Source of the DNA: Ryuthela nishihirai
Lineage: Eukaryota > Arthropoda > Arachnida > Araneae > Heptathelidae
NCBI GenBank assembly: GCA_038380435.1
Contig: JAWZYU010000005.1
Location: forward strand, 34,866,001 to 34,930,000
Reading direction: 5' to 3'
Length of the DNA: 64,000 nt
Numbering within the stretch: the stretch's first letter is position 1; every line of letters begins with the position of its first letter. The translations under genes were made by a program, and so were the position numbers. Below the pieces are notes generated by a model. That model was not told where the DNA came from. It saw only the letters and a program-made list of their open reading frames with translations, and searched no databases. Shown here in pieces: positions 1-10,979 of the stretch.

Positions 1-420
1 CATCGTTGGGAAGAAAAGAAAGACTGCTCTTAGCAGGTAAACGTCGGACGCTTCTGAGACGTCCGGGTGAGCTGGAGGCCTCTTCTCTCGCTTTTACACT
101 TTCTGTTTCTTCACAGTTTCCTCTGTCTGATGTCATTACTTTGGGCTTCAGCAATTTCCGTTTCAAGGCGGGTCTTGTAAAGAAAAAAAAAATGTGCGTG
201 GAAGTGACGCATTATTTTTCTGTGCTATTAACGACAGTATTGGTAGATTGAAGAAATGATTTGATCCTTTTTGTTGGCTTATTGAGAGAAAACACAGAAC
301 GTTTGACAGGACAGTGGTCAATGACTTTGTTTGTAGTGTGTTCGGCTATGTATAGGTGCTGCAGTTTTTCACTAAGCAATCGGAAAAACTAAATAAACCA
401 GAAGATGTCGCCACTGGCGA
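1..420. other. Unassigned stretch at left edge
   Basis: No recognisable gene. Positions 6-251 are open on the plus strand (81 codons), and there is a donor-like CAGGTAAACG at 34-43 and a pyrimidine tract ending in CACAG at 116. I see no known domain, and such signals arise by chance, so an exon edge is only a possibility. Confidence 0.3.
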
Positions 421-840
421 TTATGGAATACCCGCTTTTAAACAGAATTTTTTATTTTACACTTTTAGTACCCTCTAATAGAGGGCATTTTAACCAGTGT
501 ATGGCTAAAAAAATACGAATAATAATATTTTATTAGTATTCATAAAACACGAAAAGAATTCCTCGTTTGGTTATCAATATAAAATGTTTGTATTTTCCCA
601 CTCCTTCTGGAGATAAGGGGGTTAATTACTTCTGCCAATATAAATCATTTGACGTTTCCGTTGTACCTCCAAAAATTATTATTAAAACGTAAACTGATCG
701 TTTGCAATATTCGTTTTAGCATTTTTTTAAATTTTCAACCGCTGGAGGGCGCAATTGGCACTTTTGGGAGATTCGAAATGGATAAATCGTTATATTCCAT
801 AAATTCTTATCTAACTCAAAAATAATTTTTAATTTATCTC
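421..840 (+). repeat. Diverged repeat D, left copy
   Basis: Shares an ordered series of landmarks with 10980-12110: CTGCCAATATAAAT, then TTTGCAATATTCG, then GGAGGGCGCAATTGGCAC, then a TTTATCTCTAAAAACGAAAAAG stretch. Spacing is similar, near 330 bp per unit. No termini or coding capacity recognised. An old dispersed repeat of unknown type. Confidence 0.45.
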
Positions 841-1030
841 TAAAAACGAAAAAGTTGAAGCCTACAGAGGACAAACTGAAATCAGTAACTGGTTTTTCTT
901 TGAAAACGAGCTGAAAATGATAGAAGTTGGGAGGGAAAATGCCATTTATCATAACTCGTAATAGAACAGTAAGATAGCAGGCTTTGAAATGTTGTTTTTT
1001 TTCTTTAATGTTTTTTGGATCTAAAATGTT

Positions 1031-1375
1031 GGCCTCGTGATCTGTAGTTCCCAGGTTCAAGCCCCAGCTGGGCCAGCGTCGAGATTTATCTCCGTAAAAC
1101 TCCCCGCTCTGCCCACCGTCAGTGGACTTGGAAAGGCCGCCGTCCGTCGAATGGGACGTTAAACTGTGGACCCGTGTGTGGGAGAGCCATACACTGTGCA
1201 CGTTAAAGAACACGCTGGATGGCCTTGAAGGGAGGCTACCATCGGTCTCCTAACAGCTGTTTCAGTGAGTCCCTTCCCCCAACTTTCTCTGATCCTTCGG
1301 GGTCCTTGTGACCTGGTCATTTAGCCCATGATGTGCAAAAAAGTGCAGCTCAGAGGTAAAACAAACCAACCCAAC
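1031..1375 (+). mobile_element. SINE A, 5'-truncated copy
   Basis: Begins inside the tRNA-like head (CTCGTGATCTGTAGTTCCC), keeps a mutated B box (GGTTCAAGCCC) and runs through the body to the tail ACCAACCCAAC. Point changes throughout suggest an old copy. The antisense open frame across it (716-1213) is not a gene. Confidence 0.85.
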
Positions 1376-1561
1376 TTTTTCCTTAAAATGAAACTTATTA
1401 AAGAAACGCTGAATTTGAAATACTTTAATAGATATGTAATGATGGATAATAATTTATATTGACATCGATTAAAGAAAACTTGTTGTCTTGTATAGGATGA
1501 TGGCACTATTTTTCAACATTTTAACAGTGGTGGAAACCCTGAACGATATTGTAAAGTCCTG

Positions 1562-1940
1562 AGGAACTACATCATATTACGAGGGACGTTCAAAAAGTAC
1601 TTGACTTATATCTGCAGAAACAAAACTATTGCACTTACCTCAACAAAACTTTTACTGTCCTTCAAAGTACTCCCCTCCAACATCTAAGCAAAGTTGCAGA
1701 TGTCTATACCAATTCTGGAACGCTTGGTGATACTCCTGTTGGAGAATACTCCGCAACTCTGAATGAACCCATTTTGCAAGATCTTGAACCCTTTAAAAAG
1801 GCTCCTCAGTAAGTTTCTTTTCAATATTTTGAAAGAACCAAAAATCACATGGTGCAAGATCTGGTGAATATGTAGGTGATATCGGATGAGAATGCCCATG
1901 GAGTTGTGTGGTGTTATCAACCTGAAAGTCTTGTCCATGG
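1562..1940 (-). pseudogene. mariner-like transposase relic, C-terminal half
   Basis: The minus-strand reading contains the mariner signature SPDLAPCDFWFF, preceded by VDNTTQ (second catalytic Asp context). After an in-frame stop at about 1793-1795 it continues through WVHSEL to the typical C-terminal GGEYFEGQ, ending at a stop at 1652. These two Asp motifs are only 23 residues apart rather than the usual 34, so about 11 residues are missing. Everything upstream of 1940, including the helix-turn-helix and first Asp, is absent. CGAGGGACGTTCAAAAAGT at 1580 looks like the terminal inverted repeat on the 3' side of the gene; no partner end was found. It cannot encode active transposase. Confidence 0.85.
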
Positions 1941-2010
1941 GGGCCCCCTAGAGAAGGAAAAAAAAGGGAATTATTTTTAACGTTTTCATCTTTGTTGCAG
2001 TTAATCATAG

Positions 2011-2811
2011 TACATTCATCAGTTCATTTTTGGGACCCAGGCCCATCTTTCATATACTGTTTCGACATGCCAACTACAGTTTGATGTTAAAATAAACTTT
2101 ATAATAATATTTTTTTTCCTTATTATTTTGTACCTATACATATGATAAATAAAACGCAATAAACAAAATTAAATTTTTTTGTTGTTTCTATTCTTTTTTC
2201 ATTTCTTTTTGTTCGTTTTGTTCAATTAAAATTGTCCCACAGCAAACAATTTTTTTCTATTCGACCAGATCCCAAATAATAGTTTGTGCACTCCTGTCTT
2301 AATAGGGCGAACACCTTTTTTTAATCTTTATTCGATTTGGTTTTTAGCATCTGGCAAAGCTGCGTTGTTTGAAACTCGGTGAAATGTCTGTCGAGGTAAA
2401 ATGTATTCGACGATGATGTTCATTGCTATTATTGTTTAGTGAAATTTTTTAATTTGCTTTTGCATTTCATGCATTGTAAAACACTGTAAAACCTGGTTTA
2501 TTCGAAAATTCCGTATATTTCGAATTTTCCTTTCATTTTAAGACACCGTAAAAAATTGTCCTGCGCTCAAAATGTGTCTGAATAATTTACGCTCAAAATA
2601 TCAATATATTTGTGTCTGAATAATTTAAAAAAATTACAAAAAAATACTAAAAAATTATTAAAAATGTATTAAAAACCACGATTCTGCAAAAGAGGATGAT
2701 GATGAAGCATCGATTAAACTACTGCATCATCCATCATTATAAGGAAGATGCAATTATCTTCCAGCTTCCGGCATACTCCGACGATACTTGTCAGGGATAC
2801 AAGACAATCAG
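2011..2811. other. AT-rich non-coding stretch
   Basis: Strongly AT-rich, with many A and T runs and no open frame, repeat head or transposon terminus that I can recognise. Confidence 0.5.
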
Positions 2812-3130
2812 TTGTTGTTGGGTTGTTTTACCTCTGAGCGGCACTTCTTTTTGCACACAATGGGTTAAAAGGCCAGGTCAAAAGGACCTCGAAGGCTCAG
2901 AGAAAGTTGGGGGAGGGGCCAATTGGACAACTCGATGGTAGTCCCCGTCAAGGCCATTCAGCGTGTCCTTTAACGTGCATTGGATACGGGTCTCCCGCAC
3001 ACGTGGCCACAGCTTTACGTACCATCCGACGGACGGCAGGATTTCCAACCATATCGGTGTCCACTACTGCCCGAGGGCGGGGCGGGGAGTTTTGCGGAGA
3101 TAAATCGCAATGCTGGCCCCAGGGGAGATA
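2812..3130 (-). mobile_element. SINE A, head missing
   Basis: Starts with the tail complement TTGGGTTGTTTTACC and runs through the central region (CTTTACGTACCATCCGACGG) to GGAGATAAATCGCAATGCTGG. The tRNA-like head is lost. Body identity is moderate, and the two open frames over it (2907-3149 plus, 2948-3142 minus) are by-products. Confidence 0.85.
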
Positions 3131-3584
3131 TATCAGTGACAATATGTGAAAAATTCTGAAACTAGTGATTCCCTGGCATGGGAAAGCTAAGGAACGGGGA
3201 TCCGGAAATATAAAAAGGATCCCTTTAATCCGCCTCCAAGCATGCTAGTCACTCGTCCATAAAGATGGAAATGAAGGAAGAGTAAAGCGTAAATTAGTTA
3301 CTTTTTAGATAAATTGCGAAAGTTATTTGAGTTCGAGTCTGAACCATTTCGACAATTATTGAGTCCGAGCCAGATTTTAGAAAAACGTTCTCTGAGGCAT
3401 CATAAGACAGATAACAGAAATGCATGTCGCTAATCATAATCATTCTATGACAAAATAAAAATGTTAATGCTATTTGTAACGAAAAATATTAAAAATATTA
3501 GTGAGAACTGAAAATTTGTTGGTAACATCATTAGGAACGCAAAGAGTGATTTATTTATTAAAGATAGAGAACGAAAAAATAATG
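3131..3584. other. Unassigned stretch
   Basis: No open frame, tRNA-like box or terminal repeat recognised. Confidence 0.4.
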
Positions 3585-3662
3585 AATAAATATCCCCTCA
3601 AGCAGCTGCTTGCCATAGAGGTCTCACAGAACTCTATGCAAAAAAAAAAAAAAAAAAAAAAA
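3585..3662 (-). mobile_element. SINE B tail fragment beside an A run
   Basis: Carries the SINE B 3' signature in reverse (CCCCTCAAGCAGCTGCTTGCC) and then decays. It abuts a 23-base A run at 3640-3662. Only the last 50 or so bases of the SINE are present. Confidence 0.7.
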
Positions 3663-4702
3663 TCAAAATCCGTATAGTGCTTACTTTTAAGAAATAAAGA
3701 CTGATTAAAAGATTGAAATTGTAATAAAATTTTCTATATTTTTATTTTGTTTTCACAATTGCAAGAAATGTTTTAAATTTAAATTATTATGAGCCCGACA
3801 AAGCCCGAAGCCGAAAATCATTTCCTATATAAATTATTTTGCTAAATAAAGTAAATACCGCCCTAATTGTATTTCATAAGAATTGTCGTTAACATTTTCT
3901 TGTTTAGATTACTTTATTTTGCATGGTGGTGCTATGGTTTGTTATCTTTGGGTGGTATTATAAACCTGAAGATTTGGGGGAAACGTATTTGAAATTTTAG
4001 ACTTTACGGATACTTCAAATTAAAAAGAAAAGTTTTCAGGTATTAAAAATGTTTGAGAGAAAAAAAAAACCCTGAGCTATAGCTTTTTAAATTGTTTGAG
4101 AGAGATACTCATCTGTCTAGATATTTGCAAATGGTAAAATTATAAAAAAAATCGAACAACTATTGTTCAGAATCACTTCATTATTCTTGCAGTTGATTGT
4201 TAGTGAAAACATTTACTCGAAAAATATATATTTATTGTTATTGAAACAAACTAGCATTGATTAGGTATGTATGAATTATAAGTAGACTGTACATATCAAT
4301 ATATGATATTGTTGAAATATTTTAACATTAAATAAATAAATATATATGTATACAGTATGTATCGGTATATATATATATGTGTGCTGTATTTATATCTCTT
4401 CGATGAATTTAGTGTTCAATATCTTGTTAAAGAAGAATTTTTCACTTTATGAATTGCAAATGATTCAAAATCAAGTTGTGCATACTGTAATATACAGAAA
4501 TAAATTAAAGTTACATATATTATCCCAAAAGGGAAAAGTTAGTATGCAAAGCAAGATAATAAATCTCTTAAAATGATGGGGTTCAAAATACTAGAATAAT
4601 AATAAAAAATGTGACAACCATCGTCGCCAGTAATGATGGTAGGTTTAGAAGTCTGAGAGAGCTTCTACGCTATCTCCGTCCTTTGTATAGGGAGCACTTA
4701 AG
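3663..4702. other. AT-rich non-coding stretch
   Basis: AT-rich, with a TA/TATG simple-repeat patch near 4335-4380. The 76-codon open frame at 4346-4576 begins in that patch and shows only low-complexity residues; I do not regard it as a gene. Confidence 0.45.
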
Positions 4703-4711
4703 AAAGCGATA

Positions 4712-5077
4712 AGTTGGGTTGTTTTTTACCTCTGAACGGCACTTTTTTGCACACCATGGGCTAAATGGCCAGGTCACATGCACTCCGAAAGGGAAGGGAC
4801 CCACTGGAACAGCTGTTGGGAGACAAATGGTAGCCTCCCGTCAAGGCCATCCAGCCTGTTCTTTAAAGTGCACAGGGTATGTTTCTCCCGCACACGGGAC
4901 CACGGCTTAACGTCCCATCCCACGGCCTTTTCAAGCTCATCGGTGTCCCCTACTGACCGTGGGCAGGGCGGGGAATTTTGCGGAGATAAATCTCCACGCT
5001 GACCCAGCTTGGACTCGAACCTGGGAACTGACAGATTACGAGCCTGGCGCGCTACCGACTGAGCCACCCCCTCCCCA
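4712..5077 (-). mobile_element. SINE A, near full length
   Basis: Runs from tail to head, ending in ACCGACTGAGCCACCCCC. Probable target-site duplication of 9 bp with one mismatch: AAAGCGATA at 4703-4711 and AAAGTGATA at 5078-5086. Confidence 0.9.
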
Positions 5078-5305
5078 AAAGTGATAGGCATTAGCTATAT
5101 TTGATGGGAGGGTTGATTAAGCTTTCTGGTGAGTTAGAAATGGATCAAGAAGTTAAAGCTGTTTGTATCAAGATCATGATTTATACAGAGAGTCACTTAA
5201 AACTCTCTAATATATGGGGTGTGTTGGTAAATGTGTTAGAGTGTGTCTAAAAAAAACGAAAAAAAAAGAAACTAATTGTTTTATTTATGCTTAAAAGAAA
5301 ATACA

Positions 5306-5690
5306 TGTTGGGTTGGTTTTACCTCTGAGCGGCACTTTTTTGCACACCGTGGGCTAAATGGCCAGGTCACATGGACCACGAAGGCTCAGAGAAGGTTGGG
5401 GGAGGGGACCCACTGGAACAGCTGTTGGGAGACAGATGGTAGCCTCCAGTCAAGGCCATCCAGCGTGTTCTTTAACGTGCACAGGGTATTGCTCTCTCAC
5501 ACACGGAGCCACGGCTTAACGTCCCATCCGACGGACGGCGGCCTTTCCAAGCCCATCGGTGTCCCCTACTGACCGTGGGAAGGGCGGGGAGTTTTGCGGA
5601 GATCAATCTCAACGCTGACCCAGCTGGGACTCGAACCTGGGAACTACAGATTACGAGCCTGGCGCGCTACCGACTGAGTTACCCCCGCTC
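5306..5690 (-). mobile_element. SINE A, full length
   Basis: Complete from TTGGGTTGG to the head complement ACCGACTGAGTTACCCCCGC. It abuts another, head-less SINE A segment immediately to the right, giving a tandem arrangement in the same orientation. Confidence 0.9.
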
Positions 5691-5940
5691 CTAAACGGAC
5701 AGGTCACAAGGATCCCGAAAGCTCAGAGAAGGATGGGGTAGGGGACACATTGGACAGCTGTTAGGAGACAAATGTCCCGTCAAAGCCATCCAGAATGTTC
5801 TAAAACGTGCACAGACATGGCTCTCTCGCACAATGAACAAGGCTTAATGTCGCATCCGATGGATAGCGGCCTTTCCAAGCTCATCGGTGTCCCCTACTGA
5901 CCGAGGCAGAACGGGAAGTTATTCGGAGATATCGTAATAT
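5691..5940 (-). mobile_element. SINE A, partial copy abutting the previous one
   Basis: Picks up at the CTAAACGGACAGGTCACAAGG region, lacking the tail, and continues to GGAGATATCG, lacking the tRNA-like head. More diverged than its neighbour, so probably an older copy that the 5306-5690 element joined or inserted beside. Confidence 0.8.
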
Positions 5941-6547
5941 ACATAAAATCCCCGGCTAAACTTTACAGATTATCAGCAAGATTCCAATCAATCACATAAG
6001 AGGTAAATTAAAGGATCAGAAGTACGATGAAAATAAACATATAATATAAAAATAAACATATCAGATATTTACATCGAGAAACAAATTCAAAACTTATACT
6101 TGAATTTCTGAATAACCATTCACACATCAAAGATCTCTCTGTGGTGAAATAAAAACTTTGGGCATTCGACATGACACCCGTGCTTTATCATAATTATTGT
6201 AACAACTTGGTTCGATAAAATAATCTTCACACTGTCTCCTTTTATTAATTGCGTGCAAAATCTTTTATTCATTTTAAAGAAATTCATAATTATATTTAAA
6301 TAAATAACATAAGTAAAATAATTGTTAATGATATTATTCTTCATAAAATTGCAAACCCTCGAGTGAGTTTGATACTATTGTAGATAATTTGTGTTCCAGA
6401 TATTACTGAAATTAAATATTAAAAAGTTATGCATTTTTTTAATCTTATATTTTAATTATTTAATAAATGTGTAATTTAACAAATAGAGTGAAGAAAAATT
6501 TGAAAAGACATATACCCTTTATCAATAAAAGAAGTCCCAACTCTTCC
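5941..6547. other. AT-rich non-coding stretch
   Basis: No recognisable feature. The 74-codon minus-strand frame at 6120-6344 is AT-driven and resembles nothing I know. Confidence 0.45.
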
Positions 6548-6672
6548 ATAGTTTTCCATAGGGACCCCTATAAAAATTAAACACATTATATAAGAACCAG
6601 TTAAACATTATATAAGAACCAGTTCCATAGGGACCCTAGTAAAAAGTAAACACATTATATAAGAACCAGTAA
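6548..6672. repeat. Short irregular tandem repeat
   Basis: Three partial units built around ACATTATATAAGAACCAGTT with the linker TCCATAGGGACCC: full unit, shortened unit, full unit. A local slippage product. Confidence 0.75.
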
Positions 6673-7962
6673 AAACGAAATGATATTTTATTGTAACACA
6701 AACAAAAAAAAATTGTACAACTGAAACAAGTTAAATGTATTTGCACTATATAAGAAATTTTAAGTTATATAGTAATCATATTATTACTATATAGCTCAAA
6801 CTGCATAAAATATAAAATAGATTGAAAAACTTATATACATATATGAAACAAATCAACAAATAAAATATCAGGTAACGAAATCTATTTCCAATCTGGTCGT
6901 CATTAATTCCATATTTATTAAAATTAATAATATTATTTAGAATACTTTTTTTAGATTCGTTTAATTTTATTTAAACTTATTTATATATGCATCCATATAT
7001 GTGGAAACCTAATGATTGATTCACTGAGGTATGATTTCGAAATACTAAGCAAATCATTTTTTTGATTAATATGCTAAATTTCGATATTAAGTTAGAAATG
7101 AAATTAATAGCAAGTTTCCAATCGTAACTGGATTTCTCTTTTAGTTATCAACTCATATATATATATATCTAAGTTGCGACAGTATGTGATTACAGTATTA
7201 AATATCATCAGTGACCATCTTCCTTAGGCATACTGTTGAAAAAAGCAGAGATCACAATATGCCTCATAACTTCTCCTCCCAATAAACTGAAACCGCCAGG
7301 AAAACGTCTTTTAAAGTCGACAACAAGCGCCTTGAAAGCATTCGCTAAAGAGTTTAAAAATTCAGAGCCCTGCGGAATTTGGCACTACATGTCTCACCTG
7401 CAGCTGTCTGTACGGAGCATTCACACAGTAGAGTATTTACATACATTAGTGGATGGTGACCTGGGAAATCAGCGCCAGCTCGGTGTCCCTCTATTATAGA
7501 GGGAGGCATGAGGCAGCTAATCCTGTCCACACGGATCGCTGACTGTGGACTAAAGGGATTCCCCAGCCAAAGGTAATGGGTCTGACACGGCTAGTGGGAA
7601 CGGATTCAATTGGCAGGCGTCTGCGAGGCGCCGGACTAATTTCTCAGGGTACGGTAGGAGGGTGAGTAAAAATAGGGAAGGTTTGACAGTCTGCAAAGTG
7701 ACAAGTGGAAAAGAGGTGTGAATGGAGATTGGAAGAGAAAGAACGTTATCTTGGTTGGGAACGACATACGAATTGTCATTCTCAAGGACTATGTTAGTTT
7801 GGATCAACTTCTACCTTGAAATCGGTATTTCGAACCGAGAAAGCCACAATACAGGAAAATTTTATTTAAAAATTGCAAATAAATGGAATCTTAATCTAAT
7901 CCAGGTCTGGATCTAGAAAGAAAGAAAAAAGAGGGGAGGGGGGGGGGTTAGCGAGAACGCTG
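6673..7962. other. Unassigned stretch with a G run near 7941
   Basis: AT-rich to about 7200, then more balanced. Open frames at 7236-7499 (87 codons) and 7550-7807 minus (85 codons) show no domain I recognise. CAGGTCTGGATCTAGA at about 7903 resembles the hAT-type end seen at 44479, and a G-rich run follows at about 7934-7947. Confidence 0.35.
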
Positions 7963-8282
7963 TACAGTCGCTCAAAAAAGTATCCGAACACTACGGTTGA
8001 TTACAGAATTCAGAAAAAATATCTGGCAGCAGTTTTTTTAGAAATTAGTGATCTGGCAACCTTTGTGTCACGTGAATTATTTTACGTGTCACGTGAATTT
8101 TTTGTCACGTGAATTATTTTACGTGTCAAGTGAATTTTTTTAGAAATTAGTGATCTGGCAACCTTCGTGTCACGTGACACGAAGGTTGCCAGATCACTAA
8201 TTTCTAAAAAAATCGCTGCCAGATATTTTTTTTGAATTCTGTAATCAACCATAGTGTTCGGATACTTTTTTGAGCGACTGTA
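7963..8282. mobile_element. Fold-back MITE, Tc1/mariner type (family M1)
   Basis: Ends are mirror images: ACAGTCGCTCAAAAAAGTAT on the left and its complement finishing GAGCGACTGT on the right, bounded by TA at 7963-7964 and 8281-8282. The arms run deep, through TTAGTGATCTGGCAACC, to a CACGTG-rich centre. In this copy the centre is expanded by repeats of GTCACGTGAATTATTTTACG. No coding capacity; it would need transposase supplied in trans. The second family member lies at 63115-63332. Confidence 0.9.
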
Positions 8283-8780
8283 CATTTAAGTGGTTTTTAA
8301 AAATTTCTTGAAAAATACGTGAAAAAAATGTATGCATGTTTAATGTTTTTTTTTTTAGCCTCCGTTCCAGTTATTAGCATTCTTCAAGAAGGAGTACTAT
8401 CACCTTCTTATCCCTTCACAAAATCAGGCTTTCATCTAATCGAATCACAACTAGAAGAATAGCGTGTCATCTCTGCCGTAAATGGAATAGTCGTTTTAAA
8501 AGAGAATAGAAATTGTCATTTTAGTATCTTCTTAACAGGAAAGTTCGACGTACCGAATGAGTCGGAAAATGAGAATAACAATCACAGACGAGGTAATTCT
8601 CATTTACGAAGCCAGGATATTAATCAGAGATATGTAAGCATAAATAAAAGAAAGGCCTCGAATTCGAGTTCGGTAGACAGATATTTAATTTTATTTTAGC
8701 ATATTTTTATCTATTCGTTAACAATTTTCCCACCGCTCAAAAAAAAAAAAGAAATAAAAAAACCATTTATTTTTTTAAAA
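8283..8780. other. Unassigned stretch
   Basis: No gene or repeat boundary recognised. TTTTAAAAGAGAATAGAAATTG near 8495 resembles part of repeat D. Confidence 0.35.
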
Positions 8781-8942
8781 AGGGACTTGTGGTTCGAACC
8801 CTGTGTGAAGCATGGATGCTTGTGTTGGTTTTCTGCTAAGGTCCCACCATCCTCATAGACCTTCTGCTGTGGCGTATAAACTGACAGACTCCTGTCCGAC
8901 CTCTGTGGCAAGCAGCTGCTTGAGGGGATATTTAATAAAAAT
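8781..8942 (+). mobile_element. SINE B, 5'-truncated
   Basis: Enters at the B box region (GGTTCGAACCC) and runs through TGCTAAGGTCC, TATAAACTGACAG and GCAAGCAGCTGCTTGAGGGG to the TATTTAATA tail. The A box half of the head is missing. The antisense frame 8711-8911 is a shadow. Confidence 0.85.
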
Positions 8943-9525
8943 ATAGAGTTGCATTTTACAACCCCTTGAGGATTAAGGACTGTCAGTTCTGTCTCCTTGA
9001 CCTCCAGACTCTACCACTCAAATATCTAATTTCTAATATGTTGATTAATTAATGCGTTTTTCCTTAACTAGGAAAGATGAGAATTTCCTATGTAGTTATA
9101 ACATGGAAGCTTTATACAGTTTGTCCTGGGATTCTCATACAACGGGCATAACACAAATGTACACTCTCTAGCTTAACAGTTAGGTTTGCTAACTAGCCAT
9201 TACTTCAGATGGGGGCTATTTACAACGATCATTTAAAGTTTTGCCATTTTTCAAGCTTTTCCACGGGCTACTAATAAAACTACTGTGAAATTAAGAAAAC
9301 ACGAATCGTAATATTTCATCCGTACCTTATCAAACCCAAACAGGATTTATTATTCTATAAAAAAGAAAAGAGGTTGAATGTCGACAGTCCGACAGACGCA
9401 CGAAAACGAAACGCGTTAATCAGTGAAATACATTATTCATTTCCCAAAATTATAATATTATCGAATCACCCAAATCATAGTGGATGCAAAGGATCTCCTT
9501 AAAAAAGTGAAATGTCTGTCGTATC
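8943..9525. other. Unassigned stretch with a repeat D remnant
   Basis: At 9225-9335 the order ATCATTTAAAGTTTTGCC, TTCAAGCTTTTCC, CACGAATCGTAATATTTCATC parallels the repeat D unit at 11640-12090. The rest is unassigned. Confidence 0.35.
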
Positions 9526-9705
9526 TGCCAGATCTAGAGGAAGGGAAAGCCGGTGTATTTGAGAATTTCAGAATGTATTTGAGGGTAATAGAGGCAAAAA
9601 CTTATTAAACTTATGTAGAGTTCATGTATTTTTCAACAAAAAAAGAAAGAAAGAAAATCTCGAAAACGGAAGGGAAAATATTATACTGCAATGGAAATTC
9701 AGTCT
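9526..9705 (+). repeat. Partial hAT-like MITE (family H1)
   Basis: Begins CCAGATCTAGAGG and shares AATAGAGGCAAAAA, ACGGAAGGGAAAAT and TTATACTGCA in order with the better preserved copy at 44479-44714. The right end is not recognisable. Confidence 0.5.
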
Positions 9706-9851
9706 CTTGTCTCCCACATTTTTCCAGCTCTTTTGAGTTCCTTCCCCATTTAATTTTTTTGTAGCTCCTGGTCTGATCATAAGCAAAATATTTGCTCTTT
9801 ACTTTATTCCTCTCTAAAAAGATGAAGGCGTAAAAGATTGTTTCTCCATAC

Positions 9852-10860
9852 CAGGGATGGTCAATATTTTGACATCGACGTGTCGGATGAGAATTTTTCG
9901 GAGTGCCATGGGCCACAACCAACTCTAAACTTAACCTCTCCCCCCACACTCAATGACCTGATATAAAATATACGTAAACAATTGAATTTTCACATTTACC
10001 TATTTATTAAAAATAAGAAATAAATACTTTTCATAATTTAATTAAAAAAATTATTTTTAAATAAAAATGGGATTAACTATTACAAGAAGTTGAAAGTAAA
10101 CAGCATAACTAGATAAAAATAAAACGCATTTGAATGGAATTTGACATCGACTCCAAATGCAAATACCACTAATTAAGCTGTACTAGAAACACAGTTTACT
10201 TTCATAAAGAGCCAAAGAAAAATATTCAAATTTCGATGCAAGCTCTGTAAAGGAATTTTTGATATTGGCAGCAATTTTATCGTTACACCTGATTATGATT
10301 CTGTGGAATAAACTTACGTTATCATCATTTTTTCTCTCTGAACAAAACACCAAAATCTATTTGCAGGCAATTTTTAAAAAATTCCCCATCAGAATAATTT
10401 TTCTAATATTTCGCAATTTTCTCACTAATAACAAAACTTGATTTCCACAATAGCGTCGGAGTCTTGAGAACTTACGGTAAATAATTTTTGTATTCGTGTT
10501 TAATGCAGCCATAAGTTTATCAAATGTTATTTTTTTTATGTTGGCCTTGATAACCTTCATAATAAAAAATGTTTATTAATATAGTGTCTATTTGAGTTAG
10601 AGCTCAGCTCTTTCTGAACAGTACATTCAGAAAACCGATCTACCCTTATGCACAGAGTCATGTTGGTCAATGTCGCAGTAAATTAAATTTAAGCTACTAA
10701 AGAACACTTTCAAAAACAGTTCAAAAGGTAAATTGGGAAAGAAAGAAAAATTGGTATTCCACAAAATACTTTGAGAATAAGAGATAAAAAATTTAATAAC
10801 TTTTATGGCAATATTCACCGGCCACTTGGAAAGATTCCGTGGGCCAGGGTTGACCGTAGC
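9852..10860. mobile_element. Degenerate hAT-like non-autonomous element
   Basis: Left side starts CAGGGATGGTCAATATTTTG and passes through GTGCCATGGGCCACAACC. Right side has CCGGCCACTTGGAAAGATTCCGTGGGCCAGG. Paired GGGCCA-rich subterminal blocks of this kind are typical of Charlie-like hAT elements. The right terminus is not clean and no TSD is visible. The interior is AT-rich with no transposase. Inference rests on the end motifs only. Confidence 0.4.
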
Positions 10861-10979
10861 TACTCTATGTCAAATGCATTGGATTTTAACTTGATACAAT
10901 TTTAAATAGATTAATGATTCTGCACGTTTAAGATAATTTTCATCAGCTCGGCTTTAAAACGAGAAGAATAACATTCGAC

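Noticed and set aside
1684..1938. 84-codon minus frame over the mariner relic
   Set aside because: It lies in a different frame from the recognisable transposase motifs.
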